Positions 9,182 through 17,482 of a DNA stretch of 64,000 bases are shown in pieces (within the stretch, counting starts at the first letter, position 1; each line of letters begins with the position of its first letter). The DNA comes from Oceanobacillus oncorhynchi (GTDB lineage: Bacteria > Bacillota > Bacilli > Bacillales > Amphibacillaceae). Under the pieces are notes generated by a model, which was not told the origin of the DNA, searched no databases, and saw only the letters and a program-made list of their open reading frames with translations. A program made the translations under genes and the position numbers. The DNA lies in assembly GCF_000821065.1 (NCBI RefSeq), contig NZ_CDGG01000001.1:2170001-2234000 (forward strand), read 5' to 3'.

Positions 9182-9676
9182 ATGTTAGCCATTGTAGAAA
9201 AAACAGAAAAAGGCTATTTAGCAACCTTTGAACGAAGATTTAAAAGCTCTGTTGAAGCAGTGTGGAGCACATTAACACAAAATGATAAACTGCAGCAGTG
9301 GATGCCGAACTTAGAAGTGGTAGACCTGCGTAAAAACGGAACAATGAAATTCAATATGAATGATGGAACAGGTAACTCCTTTGAGATTGCTATTCTAGAT
9401 TTTCAGGCGCAGTCCTATTGGCAATTTGAATGGGGAGACGGTTCTGTCCGGTTTGAACTGGAGCCAGTAGAAAATGAATGTGTTCTTTTATTAAAGGAAT
9501 ATGTTCCGGATCTGAACGATCATATCCCGAAGGATTTAGCCGGATGGCAGGTATGTTTAGAGATGTTCCAGGCAGCGCTGGAAGGGAAACCAATGGATTT
9601 TCCAAAGGAATCATGGGAAGCACATTATAAAGCATATCAAAAAAAGATTAATCCATTTTTGAATGAAGAGAAATAA
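9182..9676 (+). CDS. SRPBCC/AHSA1-domain protein
   Basis: A 164-residue protein with the START-like fold seen in Aha1-type and YndB-type proteins: F-E-R-R-F-K-S-S-V-E-A-V-W-S-T-L-T near the N-terminus and a C-terminal W-x-x-C-L-E-M-F-x-A-A-L-E-G-K-P segment. Such domains bind hydrophobic ligands; no enzyme role can be stated. GGAGG lies before the ATG at 9182. It has its own terminator shared with katA, and appears to be a single-gene unit. Confidence 0.85.
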   Translation: MLAIVEKTEKGYLATFERRFKSSVEAVWSTLTQNDKLQQWMPNLEVVDLRKNGTMKFNMNDGTGNSFEIAILDFQAQSYWQFEWGDGSVRFELEPVENECVLLLKEYVPDLNDHIPKDLAGWQVCLEMFQAALEGKPMDFPKESWEAHYKAYQKKINPFLNEEK

Positions 9677-9728
9677 AACAACAGTGCCTCAAACTGAAAT
9701 TGTCGAGGTACTGTTGTTTTATTTTAAT
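9674..9728. terminator. Bidirectional terminator between SRPBCC gene and katA
   Basis: AAAACAACAGT and ACTGTTGTTTT pair perfectly, with GCCTC and GAGGT extending the stem, A-tract before and T-tract after. It lies between two convergent genes. Confidence 0.9.
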
Positions 9729-11322
9729 AAGGGTCGGCGTCATGTCCTAACTCTTCTGCGTGCTTCGGAGCCTGCTCGGCATCCGTTGCTCCTAATGGAT
9801 TTTGACTGGTGCCATGCTTTTTCGCCTGTTCTAATCCTTTTCGCAGGCGGCGTCCATATTCTTCATCTGCATCTTCTGCGAGTGCAATCATTTTATCTTG
9901 AATACGCTTGTCACAGGTCGATAAATCGCCAATCAGATTGGACAATAATTCATCTTTTTCCCAGTCTTCAAACTGACGGAAGGTTTCGCCTGCCTGTTTT
10001 GTATTATCATTGCGGTCAATGGATTCGCGTACAAGATGACCCTCTACAAAAGGTTTATATTCTTTTCCGGTCTGCTCTGCTTCCTCCAGACCGCCGAGTA
10101 CAGACGGCTCGTAATTGATATGCGGGTTTTGTCCCGGGGCTTTATCATTTTCCTGACGTAATTGTCCGCCTTCCTGATTGGTTGCCACTCGTTTTTTCGC
10201 TGCGTTGATTGGCACTTGCAAATAGTTCGCTCCGACACGATAGCGCTGTGTGTCTGAATAAGAGAAGGTCCGTCCCTGAAGCATTTTATCGTCCGAAAAG
10301 TCCAGTCCGTCAACTAATACACCGGTGCCGAATGACGCCTGCTCTACCTCGGTGAAATAATTCTCCGGATTTTTATTTAATACCATTTTCCCGACTGGCA
10401 GCCATGGGAATTTATCCTCTGGCCATAGTTTGGTATCATCCAACGGGTCAAAATCAAGCTCCGGGTGATCATCGTCTGACATGATTTGCACCAGCAGCTC
10501 CCATTCTGGATAATCTCCATTTTCAATGCTGTCATATAAATCCTGTGTCGCATGGTTGAAATTTTCACCTTGAATTTCCGCTGCTTCTTTGGCGGTTAAA
10601 TTTTTAATCCCTTGCTTCGGCTCCCAATGATATTTGACCAGCACTGCTTCACCTGCTTCATTGACCCATTTATAGGTGTTTACACCAGATCCCTGCATCA
10701 TGCGGTAGTTGGCAGGAATGCCCCATGGGGAGTAAATAAAGGTCACCATATGAAAGGACTCTGGAGAATTGGAACAAAAATCAAAGAAACGCTCGGAATC
10801 CTGAATATTTGTTACGGGATCTGGACGGAAAGCGTGAATCATATCCGGGAACTTCATTGCATCACGAATAAAGAATATTTTTATATTGTTGCCGACCAGA
10901 TCCCAGTTGCCATCCTCTGTGTAAAATTTGACTGCAAAACCACGCGGATCACGAACGGTTTCCGGCGAATGGTTGCCGTGTACCACTGTTGAAAAGCGGA
11001 CGAATACAGGGGTCTGCTTCCCTTTATCCTGAAAAACTTTTGCTCTGGTGTACTTGGAAACCGGATCATCACCGACCGTTCCATAGGTTTCAAAATAGCC
11101 GTGCGCTCCTGCGCCTCGTGCGTGAACAATACGTTCTGGAACTTTTTCACGGTCAAAATGACTAATTTTTTCAATGAAATCATAGTTTTCCAGCGTTCCA
11201 GGACCACGATTGCCGACGGTCCGGATATTTTGGTTGTTGGTTACCGGATGCCCTTGACGGGTAGTTAAGGTTTTATCATTTTCCATGTTGGTTTGGTGCG
11301 TGGATTTTTCTTTATCAGCCAT
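9724..11322 (-). CDS. katA: Catalase (vegetative, monofunctional haem type)
   Basis: A 532-residue clade-type small-subunit catalase breaking down hydrogen peroxide in the cytoplasm. Visible are the catalytic His67 in [14 protein letters not shown], the distal Asn in [10 protein letters not shown], and the haem-ligand Tyr region [18 protein letters not shown] precedes the ATG. Upstream on the minus strand TATAAT overlaps a single perfect half (TTATAAT) of a PerR box with a poor second half, so peroxide control through PerR is possible but not shown. Monocistronic. Confidence 0.97.
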   Translation of the reverse strand: MADKEKSTHQTNMENDKTLTTRQGHPVTNNQNIRTVGNRGPGTLENYDFIEKISHFDREKVPERIVHARGAGAHGYFETYGTVGDDPVSKYTRAKVFQDKGKQTPVFVRFSTVVHGNHSPETVRDPRGFAVKFYTEDGNWDLVGNNIKIFFIRDAMKFPDMIHAFRPDPVTNIQDSERFFDFCSNSPESFHMVTFIYSPWGIPANYRMMQGSGVNTYKWVNEAGEAVLVKYHWEPKQGIKNLTAKEAAEIQGENFNHATQDLYDSIENGDYPEWELLVQIMSDDDHPELDFDPLDDTKLWPEDKFPWLPVGKMVLNKNPENYFTEVEQASFGTGVLVDGLDFSDDKMLQGRTFSYSDTQRYRVGANYLQVPINAAKKRVATNQEGGQLRQENDKAPGQNPHINYEPSVLGGLEEAEQTGKEYKPFVEGHLVRESIDRNDNTKQAGETFRQFEDWEKDELLSNLIGDLSTCDKRIQDKMIALAEDADEEYGRRLRKGLEQAKKHGTSQNPLGATDAEQAPKHAEELGHDADPY

Positions 11323-11667
11323 AGATTTATCCTCATTTCCATTATAAATTTCTTCTCATTAGCATTGCCAATCCAAATAAAATTAATCGTATCTTTGGAG
11401 GATTATTATCTGAGATGGAAAAAATGCAGCGTAAGGGAGTTTGGACTATTTTCAAAAAGAACAAAATGCTCCTCCTGATGTTTTCAAATCCAATTCATTT
11501 TTGATTTTCTAAAGGAAAATAAGGGAGAGGACTTGAACTTTTCTTGCCAGCTATTACAATAGAAATAGACAAATAATTTGGAAAAGCTGTACATTCAGTA
11601 CGGTTATATTCCATATTGATAATAGAACGTTTGAAATAAGTTAAGCTTAAAAAGTGGAGGTCAGACA
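11323..11667. other. Intergenic region between divergent katA and metA
   Basis: 345 bases. It holds the katA promoter (TATAAT on the minus strand at 11346-11341) and presumably the metA promoter. I see no S-box (SAM) riboswitch and no T-box before metA. A 29-codon frame (ATG 11415 to TGA 11504, plus strand) with GGAGG 13 bases upstream encodes a basic hydrophobic peptide; evidence is too weak to call it a gene. Confidence 0.5.
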
Positions 11668-12582
11668 ATGCCGATTAAAATTCCGAGAGAGTTGCCTGCA
11701 AAAGAAATTCTGGAAGAGGAAAATATATTTGTGATGGATGAACAGCGCGCGGATGCACAGGAAATTCGTCCGCTTAGTATTCTTATTCTTAATTTAATGC
11801 CGGAAAAGCAAAAAACAGAAACGCAATTGTTAAGATATTTAGGAAATACACCGTTACAGGTGCGCATTTCTTTTTTACGAATGGCTTCACATGAATCAAA
11901 AACAACAAACCAGAATCATCTGGATACTTTTTATAAGACCTTTGAGGAGGTACGGGATAAAACATTTGACGGTATGATTATTACGGGCTCCCCGGTAGAG
12001 CATCTGTCTTTTACCGATGTGGATTATTGGGAGGAACTGCAGGAAATTATGGACTGGACGAATGATCATGTGACATCCACCCTGCATATTTGCTGGGGAG
12101 CACAGGCTGCTTTATATCATCATTATGGCATTGATAAGCATCCGCTTCCGAAAAAATGCTTTGGGATTTTTGAACATGATGTGTTAACACCAAAAGAACG
12201 CCTGGTAAGAGGGTTTGATGAAGTATTCTTAGCCCCGCATTCCCGCTATACAACGGTTTCTTTGGAAGAAATCGAAAATCATCCTGAACTGCAGCTGATT
12301 GCTGTATCCGATGACGCAGGAGTCTTTTTACTTGCTTCTAAGGATGGAAAGCATATTATGGCAACCGGGCATTTAGAATACATGGCAAACACATTGAAGG
12401 AAGAATATGAAAGAGACCATGCACGAGGAATCGATACAGCTATGCCGGAAAATTATTATCCCAATAATGATCCGGAAAAACAGCCGAAGCATCGTTGGAA
12501 GAGTCACTCCAGCCTGCTGTTTTCCAACTGGCTGAATTATTATGTGTATCAAGAAACCCCTTATGTATGGGGAGAAGAGTAA
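11668..12582 (+). CDS. metA: Homoserine O-acetyltransferase (MetA type)
   Basis: A 304-residue enzyme of methionine synthesis that acylates homoserine. The catalytic residues Cys142 (HICWGAQAA), His235 and Glu237 (TGHLEYM) fall at the exact family positions. Residue 111 is Glu (GSPVEHLS), which in this family marks acetyl-CoA use; the enterobacterial succinyl-CoA enzymes have Gly there. So the product is predicted to be O-acetylhomoserine despite the usual annotation as succinyltransferase. GTGGAGG lies before the ATG. It stands alone, without other met genes. Confidence 0.95.
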   Translation: MPIKIPRELPAKEILEEENIFVMDEQRADAQEIRPLSILILNLMPEKQKTETQLLRYLGNTPLQVRISFLRMASHESKTTNQNHLDTFYKTFEEVRDKTFDGMIITGSPVEHLSFTDVDYWEELQEIMDWTNDHVTSTLHICWGAQAALYHHYGIDKHPLPKKCFGIFEHDVLTPKERLVRGFDEVFLAPHSRYTTVSLEEIENHPELQLIAVSDDAGVFLLASKDGKHIMATGHLEYMANTLKEEYERDHARGIDTAMPENYYPNNDPEKQPKHRWKSHSSLLFSNWLNYYVYQETPYVWGEE

Positions 12583-12634
12583 AAATAGATTGAATGAAGC
12601 AGAGAAGGGACTGGATGCGTCTGGTCCTTTTTTA

Positions 12635-12686
12635 AAACACCAAAAAATAAGGCTGAAGCAGCTGCCAGCCTTATTTTTTGGTGTTT
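12635..12686. terminator. Bidirectional terminator between metA and the DUF3891 gene
   Basis: AACACCAAAAAATAAGGCTG and its exact complement flank a short loop, making a 20-bp perfect stem. The right arm contains the last codons of the leftward gene. Confidence 0.9.
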
Positions 12687-13447
12687 ATCCTAATCGTTTT
12701 TGATAAAACAGAGGCATGCTCATAAGCATTCATCAATCCCTGCTGCTGAATGGTTGTTTTAGGAATACTTTTATACAGCAAAGTAATTGGAAAGTTTGCT
12801 GAGAATGGAAAAGGTTCCATGGTTATTGTCTCCTTATCTTCCCAGCTGACAGAAAAAGCAGATGGAAAGGAGGATGCGGTGTTTGAAACGGATATCCCGT
12901 TTTTAAAAAAAGGATGAAGGTCTTTATCCGCGGCTCCCGGCTCATTCATACATGCGAACAGAGATAGATTATCGGAAAACTGTAAAAGCGTATAATCCAT
13001 TTCAAACGTCGCTTGATTAAAATGATCCATCCTGCTGATCAGCCATTCCTGCCGCTCTGCTTCCTCCTGAACAAACGCTTTTGCTTCAGGGAGCGTGGAT
13101 GTTACGAGAAAACGCTTATAATGTTCACTGCATAATAATGCGGCATACCTGTCCTTTTCCTGGACCTGCTCAATACCCTGCGTGTACAAGACGGTTTTTG
13201 GCATGTCTGGAAAATCGATAAAGGAATAGGGACGATTTGCCTGATCATTCCAAAAAGGCTGCTTGTCAAAGGCCTCCCAGCCGCAGTCATGCTGATAAGC
13301 TGCATAGATAACAGAATCTTTATAAGGCGTATGCTCGAAATAACCCGAGGCCAGATTTTTAACTATTTCTCCAGATACAGAAGCATGGTCTACCTGTGTT
13401 ATAAAAATAAAATGGCCGTTCTGATTTCGGATAATCATTTTACTCAT
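12671..13447 (-). CDS. DUF3891 family protein
   Basis: About 258 residues of unknown function. The conserved region near the N-terminus contains I-T-Q-x-D-H-A and A-A-Y-Q-H-D-C-G-W, with histidines and aspartate arranged like an HD-type metal site, so a hydrolase is conceivable. The frame is open to 13471, but AAGGAAGGG points to the ATG at 13447 or at 13438 (MIIRNQ), and family members start near the latter. There is no signal peptide or membrane segment. Single-gene unit. Confidence 0.8.
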   Translation of the reverse strand: MSKMIIRNQNGHFIFITQVDHASVSGEIVKNLASGYFEHTPYKDSVIYAAYQHDCGWEAFDKQPFWNDQANRPYSFIDFPDMPKTVLYTQGIEQVQEKDRYAALLCSEHYKRFLVTSTLPEAKAFVQEEAERQEWLISRMDHFNQATFEMDYTLLQFSDNLSLFACMNEPGAADKDLHPFFKNGISVSNTASSFPSAFSVSWEDKETITMEPFPFSANFPITLLYKSIPKTTIQQQGLMNAYEHASVLSKTIRINTKK

Positions 13448-13531
13448 TCCCTTCCTTGTGATTGATTGCATGGAGAACGAAAGAGCCCCAGGAAGCTTTT
13501 CATATCATTAAAAAAATTACTTCTCCATTCT

Positions 13532-13570
13532 TAAAAAAGACGATGGATTACATTCTCCACCGTCTTTATC
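13532..13570 (-). terminator. Terminator after queT
   Basis: On the minus strand AAGACGGTGG pairs with CCATCGTCTT (one mismatch) and is followed by T6. It lies directly after the queT stop. Confidence 0.75.
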
Positions 13571-13576
13571 TCTGTA

Positions 13577-14059
13577 TTATATCATTTTATCAAAATGTAT
13601 CCGTTTATATAAAGTATAGAAGATCGGAATGCCGATCAGTAAAACAATCAATTCACTGATTCCGGTTGTAAGCCATGTCAGCAGGAACGGTAATTGTAAA
13701 GCTATATTTAGCATAAAGGCAATAATAAACATATTAAAGCTGAAAATCAATGTATTTAGAAATAGCAGTGTCAGCTTGTTTTTAATATATTTTTTTAAGA
13801 AAATAATAATTCCTAAAGATATGGCGGTATGTGCTGTCCCGAATAAAAGATCCAATCCGCCTGCCATTGAAAATAAATTAGATGCAAATACACCAATCGT
13901 AATGCCGAAAAAGTAACGCTTATCAAAGATAATCAAATGGTTAAACATCTCTGATATTCGAAATTGAATCGCCCCAAATGCAACTGGGGAGACCAGCAGG
14001 GATACGGCGACATACAATGCTGCAATAATCCCGTTAATCACAAGTGTCCTTATATTCAT
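13577..14059 (-). CDS. queT: Queuosine precursor transporter QueT
   Basis: A 160-residue membrane protein with about five hydrophobic segments. The segment F-R-I-S-E-M-F-N-H-L after the first helix is the mark of QueT, the substrate-binding S component of an energy-coupling-factor transporter that brings in preQ1 or preQ0 for queuosine. The energising EcfA/T parts are not here and are shared in this transporter group. The preQ1 riboswitch just upstream supports the assignment strongly. Confidence 0.92.
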   Translation of the reverse strand: MNIRTLVINGIIAALYVAVSLLVSPVAFGAIQFRISEMFNHLIIFDKRYFFGITIGVFASNLFSMAGGLDLLFGTAHTAISLGIIIFLKKYIKNKLTLLFLNTLIFSFNMFIIAFMLNIALQLPFLLTWLTTGISELIVLLIGIPIFYTLYKRIHFDKMI

Positions 14060-14069
14060 ATCCTGTTTT

Positions 14070-14110
14070 CCTCCTAGTTTTTTAGCGTGGGATGGTTACG
14101 AACCACGTTG
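14070..14110 (-). ncRNA. preQ1-I riboswitch in the queT leader
   Basis: The minus-strand leader reads CGTGG (P1 left arm), a loop TTCGTAACCAT, CCCACG (P1 right arm), then the A-rich tail TAAAAAACTAGGAGG. This is the compact class I preQ1 aptamer, whose tail docks into the P1 groove. The tail merges with the AGGAGG ribosome site 10 bases before the queT ATG, so preQ1 binding should hide the site and stop translation. Confidence 0.9.
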
Positions 14111-14266
14111 AACCTAGCCTATCATACCAGTATCGAAGAAGGAAAACAATCGTTTTGTATATGTAATGATTTGGAAAACGCGAAGCTTTTAAACATAAAA
14201 ACAAGTTTAACAGGGAGCGGACAAAATAAATGAAGTGACATCATGGAAAAGAAACGAAACTAAAAA

Positions 14267-14298
14267 CAAACCCCCGGCTGTCAAACCGGGAGTTCGTC
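14267..14298 (-). terminator. Terminator of the sulfonate-type ABC operon
   Basis: On the minus strand CTCCCGG and CCGGGGG enclose a short loop and are followed by TTTGTTTTT, directly after the binding-protein gene. Confidence 0.75.
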
Positions 14299-14307
14299 GT
14301 TATCAGT

Positions 14308-15294
14308 TTATTCTTCCAGAGCAGCTTCCAAAAATGTCCGATTAACCAATCCTTCAATTTCATCTGACTGCATATACCCTGCTTCGTAGCTGATTGTTGC
14401 CATTTGCTGCAGCACTTCTTCGTTGATTTCATACGTTGGATTGAGACGTTCGCTTGCTTCCAGCGTTTCCTCGTAATCCAACTCGTTGCCTGTCGTTTCT
14501 TCAATGTGATTGACAAATAATTCAACTGCTTCTTCCTGATTCTCTTCAATAAATTCTACAGCACGGGCATGGGCACGCAAATAGGCCTGTGTTAATTCCT
14601 CATTGCTTTCCGTAAATGATTTCCGCGCAGTAACAACAGTTGTTGTTGATTCTGTTCCCCAAGCAAATTCTTCTTCATCAAGGAGAATGTCGGCGTTTGC
14701 CTGATTTTCCAAATATACGCCCCAAGGCTCCTGCGTGGCCGCAGCATCGACGTCTCCCTGCAGGAACAGCGTGGATGTGTCAGCAGGAGCCTGCGGTACC
14801 AAGCTTACGGTTCCGCCCTCGTCATCTACTTTCAGACCGACATCATCTAATGCTTCTCGCAACATGATGTCCTGTGTGGAACCAATAGTCGGGATGGCTA
14901 CGCGCATGCCATCAAGATCTTCAACGATTTCGATACCTGAATCTTCACGAGTGGCAAGGACTGCCCCGCCATTCACCGCTCCGGCAATGATTTCATGCTC
15001 CGGATTTCTTAAATAAGTTGTTGTTGCCGGAGACGGGCCAACAGTACCAATGTCGATATCCTGTGTGGACATAGCCTCCATAAAGGCACTGCCATCCGGG
15101 AATGTGGAGGTTTCGATATTTACCTCTTCTCCCATTTCTTCTTCAAAGTAACCATTTTCCAGCGCAACTACCGTAGTAATATGTGTGAAATTAGGGAAAT
15201 ATCCAATGTGTATTTCATCGGCAGCTTCTTCTGAACCACAGCCTGCCGCTCCTAATAAAAGAAGCGCACCCAGGCCGAATAATATTTTTTTCAT
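14308..15294 (-). CDS. ABC transporter substrate-binding lipoprotein, nitrate/sulfonate/taurine type
   Basis: About 328 residues, exported and lipid-anchored: M-K-K-I-L-F-G-L-G-A-L-L-L-L-G-A-A-G-C, lipobox Cys near residue 19. The mature part begins I-H-I-G-Y-F-P-N-F-T-H and includes D-I-G-T-V-G-P-S-P-A, typical of the SsuA/TauA group. I take the ATG at 15294 since AAAGGATGAGG precedes it; the longer frame to 15330 lacks a signal and would overlap the permease. It is the last gene of a three-gene operon. The true ligand (alkanesulfonate, taurine, nitrate or a thiamine-precursor-like compound) cannot be read from sequence. Confidence 0.88.
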   Translation of the reverse strand: MKKILFGLGALLLLGAAGCGSEEAADEIHIGYFPNFTHITTVVALENGYFEEEMGEEVNIETSTFPDGSAFMEAMSTQDIDIGTVGPSPATTTYLRNPEHEIIAGAVNGGAVLATREDSGIEIVEDLDGMRVAIPTIGSTQDIMLREALDDVGLKVDDEGGTVSLVPQAPADTSTLFLQGDVDAAATQEPWGVYLENQANADILLDEEEFAWGTESTTTVVTARKSFTESNEELTQAYLRAHARAVEFIEENQEEAVELFVNHIEETTGNELDYEETLEASERLNPTYEINEEVLQQMATISYEAGYMQSDEIEGLVNRTFLEAALEE

Positions 15295-15311
15295 ATCCCT
15301 CATCCTTTCTA

Positions 15312-16091
15312 TTAAGTTCCAACGCCCCATTTTCTTGCAACAGAGCGTTCCATTCTAAGAAATACCTGATTATCCATAATCGTACCGATGATACCGATCA
15401 CAATCATAATAGAAAGTACTAAATCCATTGATTGCAAGGAGCGTCCCATATCTAACAGATACCCGAGGCCGCCGTTTCCACCGAGAAGCTCCCCAGCCAT
15501 GATTGCGCGCCAGGCGAAAGCCCAAGCAACACGAAGACCAGAGATAATATGCGGTACGGATGCCGGAAGAATCACGGTTCGCACAAGATGTGTACCCGAC
15601 GAACCTAATGTACGTGCAGCATTTAAATAAAGATTGGGCACATTTTTAAATCCGGTGCTTGCATTTACTGTCATTGTCCAGGTTGCTCCAATAGTCACAA
15701 TAAATAAAATGGCTACATTCCCAAGTCCAAACCAGACAATAGCCAGAGGGAACCAGACAATACTCGGAATGGACTGTAACGCAGTCACAAAAAATCCAAG
15801 CGTATCATCCACCCATTTATAACGGGCAATTAAGTACCCAAAAATCAGACCTAAAATTACTGCTATGGAAAAACCGAGCAGCAGTCTCCCGAGTGTCATT
15901 CCTGTAGCTCCGAGTATTTGCCCGGAAATCAGACCGTTCACTAAGGTGCTTAACACCGTGACTCCGCCGGGATCATTCGGGATAAGCAAAGGGGGAAACA
16001 TAAAGGTCGGAAACAGGTTGGTTTTAGATATGATCTCCCATATAGTCACGATCACGATCACGAACAGCACTCGTCTTAAGGCGGTAATCAT
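15312..16091 (-). CDS. ABC transporter permease, nitrate/sulfonate/taurine type
   Basis: A 259-residue protein of the BPD_transp_1 family with about six membrane helices and the cytoplasmic E-A-A-like loop (N-A-A-R-T-L-G-S-S-G), as in SsuC/TauC. A strong ribosome site, AAGGAGGAG, lies 8 bases before the ATG and inside the ATPase gene, so the 68-base overlap with that gene is real. It forms the membrane channel for the neighbouring binding protein and ATPase. Confidence 0.9.
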   Translation of the reverse strand: MITALRRVLFVIVIVTIWEIISKTNLFPTFMFPPLLIPNDPGGVTVLSTLVNGLISGQILGATGMTLGRLLLGFSIAVILGLIFGYLIARYKWVDDTLGFFVTALQSIPSIVWFPLAIVWFGLGNVAILFIVTIGATWTMTVNASTGFKNVPNLYLNAARTLGSSGTHLVRTVILPASVPHIISGLRVAWAFAWRAIMAGELLGGNGGLGYLLDMGRSLQSMDLVLSIMIVIGIIGTIMDNQVFLRMERSVARKWGVGT

Positions 16092-16866
16092 CCCCGAACT
16101 CCTCCTTCAACACTTTTTCCATTTCTTCTTCCAATTCCTTCATCACACGTGTTTCTAAATCTACAATTACACTATCTGATGGGTTACGCGGGCGCGCCGC
16201 CTGTACTCTGAAAGATTTTTTGATTGCTCCAGGTCTCGTGCTCATAAGCAATACCCGTTCTGAAAGCGTGAGTGCTTCACGAATATTATGCGTGATAAAG
16301 AGAATGGTTTTTCCGGTTTTTTGCCAAATTTCTTGCAGCTCCTGATGCAAAATAAGCCGTGTCTGTTCATCAAGGGCTGCAAATGGTTCATCCATCAAAA
16401 GAACGTCAGGATCCATCACGAGAGCACGCGCAATTGCTACACGCTGCTGCATGCCGCCCGATAATTCATGGGGAAAAGCAAGCGCAAAATTTCCGAGATG
16501 CACCATTCGAAGCCCTTCCATTGCTTTTTTTTCCGCTTCTTTTTTGCTCATTTTTTTCAACAGCAGTCCATATGTAACATTATCCATGACATTCATCCAT
16601 GGAAATAAACCGCCTTGTTGAAAAACAACGACCCGGTCAGTCCCCGGTCCTTTAACTTTTTTATCATTCACATATACTTCTCCAGAAGTCGGGCTGTCCA
16701 GACCGGCGATTAAATTCAAAATCGTAGACTTGCCGCAGCCGGAAGGTCCAAGCAAAGAAACAAATTCGCCAGCTTCAATTTGGAGATCGATATCATGCAG
16801 GACATGGAGCGAATCCGTTTTGCCTTTGGGGAAGCTTTTATTTACCTGCTCCAGTTTTACCTTCAT
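16024..16866 (-). CDS. ABC transporter ATP-binding protein, nitrate/sulfonate/taurine type
   Basis: About 280 residues: Walker A GPSGCGKST, Q-loop VFQQGGLFPWM, signature LSGGMQQR, Walker B VLLMDEPFAALD, H-loop ITHN, the set of SsuB/TauB. The start is ATG 16866 (GAAGGAGAGG upstream); the frame is open to a TTG at 16884 that lies in the ribosome site itself. The C-terminus ends with an Arg/Asp repeat (RDRDRD) encoded in the stretch that overlaps the permease gene by 68 bases. First gene of the operon. Confidence 0.9.
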   Translation of the reverse strand: MKVKLEQVNKSFPKGKTDSLHVLHDIDLQIEAGEFVSLLGPSGCGKSTILNLIAGLDSPTSGEVYVNDKKVKGPGTDRVVVFQQGGLFPWMNVMDNVTYGLLLKKMSKKEAEKKAMEGLRMVHLGNFALAFPHELSGGMQQRVAIARALVMDPDVLLMDEPFAALDEQTRLILHQELQEIWQKTGKTILFITHNIREALTLSERVLLMSTRPGAIKKSFRVQAARPRNPSDSVIVDLETRVMKELEEEMEKVLKEEFGDDYRLKTSAVRDRDRDYMGDHI

Positions 16867-16897
16867 AAAGAACCTCTCCTTCAAAATAATAAATAAA

Positions 16898-16945
16898 TAT
16901 AAGTAAACTTATAAGGATTATATATTATGCAAAAAAAAGCGTCAA
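16898..16945 (-). promoter_or_regulatory. Promoter and palindromic operator of the sulfonate-type operon
   Basis: Minus strand TTGACG (16945-16940), 17 bases, TATAAT (16922-16917): a near-consensus sigma-A promoter. Just downstream, over the expected start of transcription, is the perfect palindrome TATAAGT-AA-ACTTATA (16898-16913). This looks like a repressor site; the protein is not known. Confidence 0.65.
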
Positions 16946-17092
16946 GGGAACTTGTATTGTGATACGTTTGGTATTTTATTAAATGAATTATAAAATCTTG
17001 CCCAAATGACAGGCATAAAGGGAAGGGTTCATGCGTTTTCTCTCAACGGCAGTTTTAAAAAATGTTTCCGTTTGAAAAAATATTAAAAAAGA

Positions 17093-17361
17093 AGAATCAA
17101 CACCAAAATCTATGGTTGGAAAATAGAATTAAATGTGATAAAAGCAACAAGCTAGCGGAGGAAAAACACGGAGACTCCTATGGGAAGGCGCGGGACATAA
17201 GTGCGACTATGCTTCTGTCTGCGCCTGCCGGCTTGCCAATCAGCAAGTCTTCTTTAAAGGAGATGAGCTCGGGGCCCATGGAAAGCGTAGTGTATTTCCG
17301 TAGCGGTCGCTTACAGCAAATATATATCTACTATGTCACCCATAGATTTTGGTGAAGAGCC
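17093..17361. mobile_element. MITE-like element with 15-bp terminal inverted repeats, carrying the dispersed repeat
   Basis: CACCAAAATCTATGG at 17101-17115 and its exact complement at 17340-17354 bound a 224-base core. The right end, read inwards, is GGCTCTTCACCAAAATCTATGG, which resembles the ends of ISL3-family elements as I remember them; the left end is less well kept. No transposase is present, so this would be a non-autonomous derivative. The frame across it is not a gene. Confidence 0.5.
17154..17316 (+). repeat. Dispersed intergenic repeat, copy A
   Basis: About 160 bp starting AGCGGAGGAAAAACACGGAG and ending near AAGCGTAGTGTATTTCCGTA. The same sequence returns, inverted and longer, at 26081-26397. 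Its ends are roughly complementary (GAAAAACAC/GTGTATTTC), so the element can fold on itself. I recall similar GGAGACTCC-containing intergenic repeats in other Bacillaceae genomes. It sits within the MITE-like element. Confidence 0.75.
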
Positions 17362-17384
17362 AAAAAGAAAAACCTGCAAATATT

Positions 17385-17431
17385 TTGACCATCGTACTTA
17401 CTTTATTTATAATAAGTTACATAAAGTAAGT
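17385..17431 (+). promoter_or_regulatory. catE promoter with flanking operator
   Basis: TTGACC (17385-17390), 17 bases, TATAAT (17408-17413). A perfect 11-bp inverted repeat, ACTTACTTTAT (17396-17406) and ATAAAGTAAGT (17421-17431), places one arm in the spacer and one just after the -10. TTACT/AGTAA half-sites recall those of the quinone-sensing YodB/CatR repressors of Bacillus subtilis, though with different spacing. Confidence 0.65.
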
Positions 17432-17482
17432 TTATTATTTTTAGTTAATTATAAATCAATTAAGAAAGGTGACTAATACTAT

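Noticed and set aside
9663-10118. 151-residue plus-strand frame within katA
   Set aside because: Antisense shadow of the catalase gene; overlaps the terminator.
11323-11667. SAM (S-box) riboswitch before metA
   Set aside because: None of the conserved S-box segments is present.
17062-17355. 97-residue open frame on the plus strand
   Set aside because: It is the translation of the MITE-like element and dispersed repeat; the same peptide stretch appears at 26100-26417 with a tandem copy. No ribosome site.
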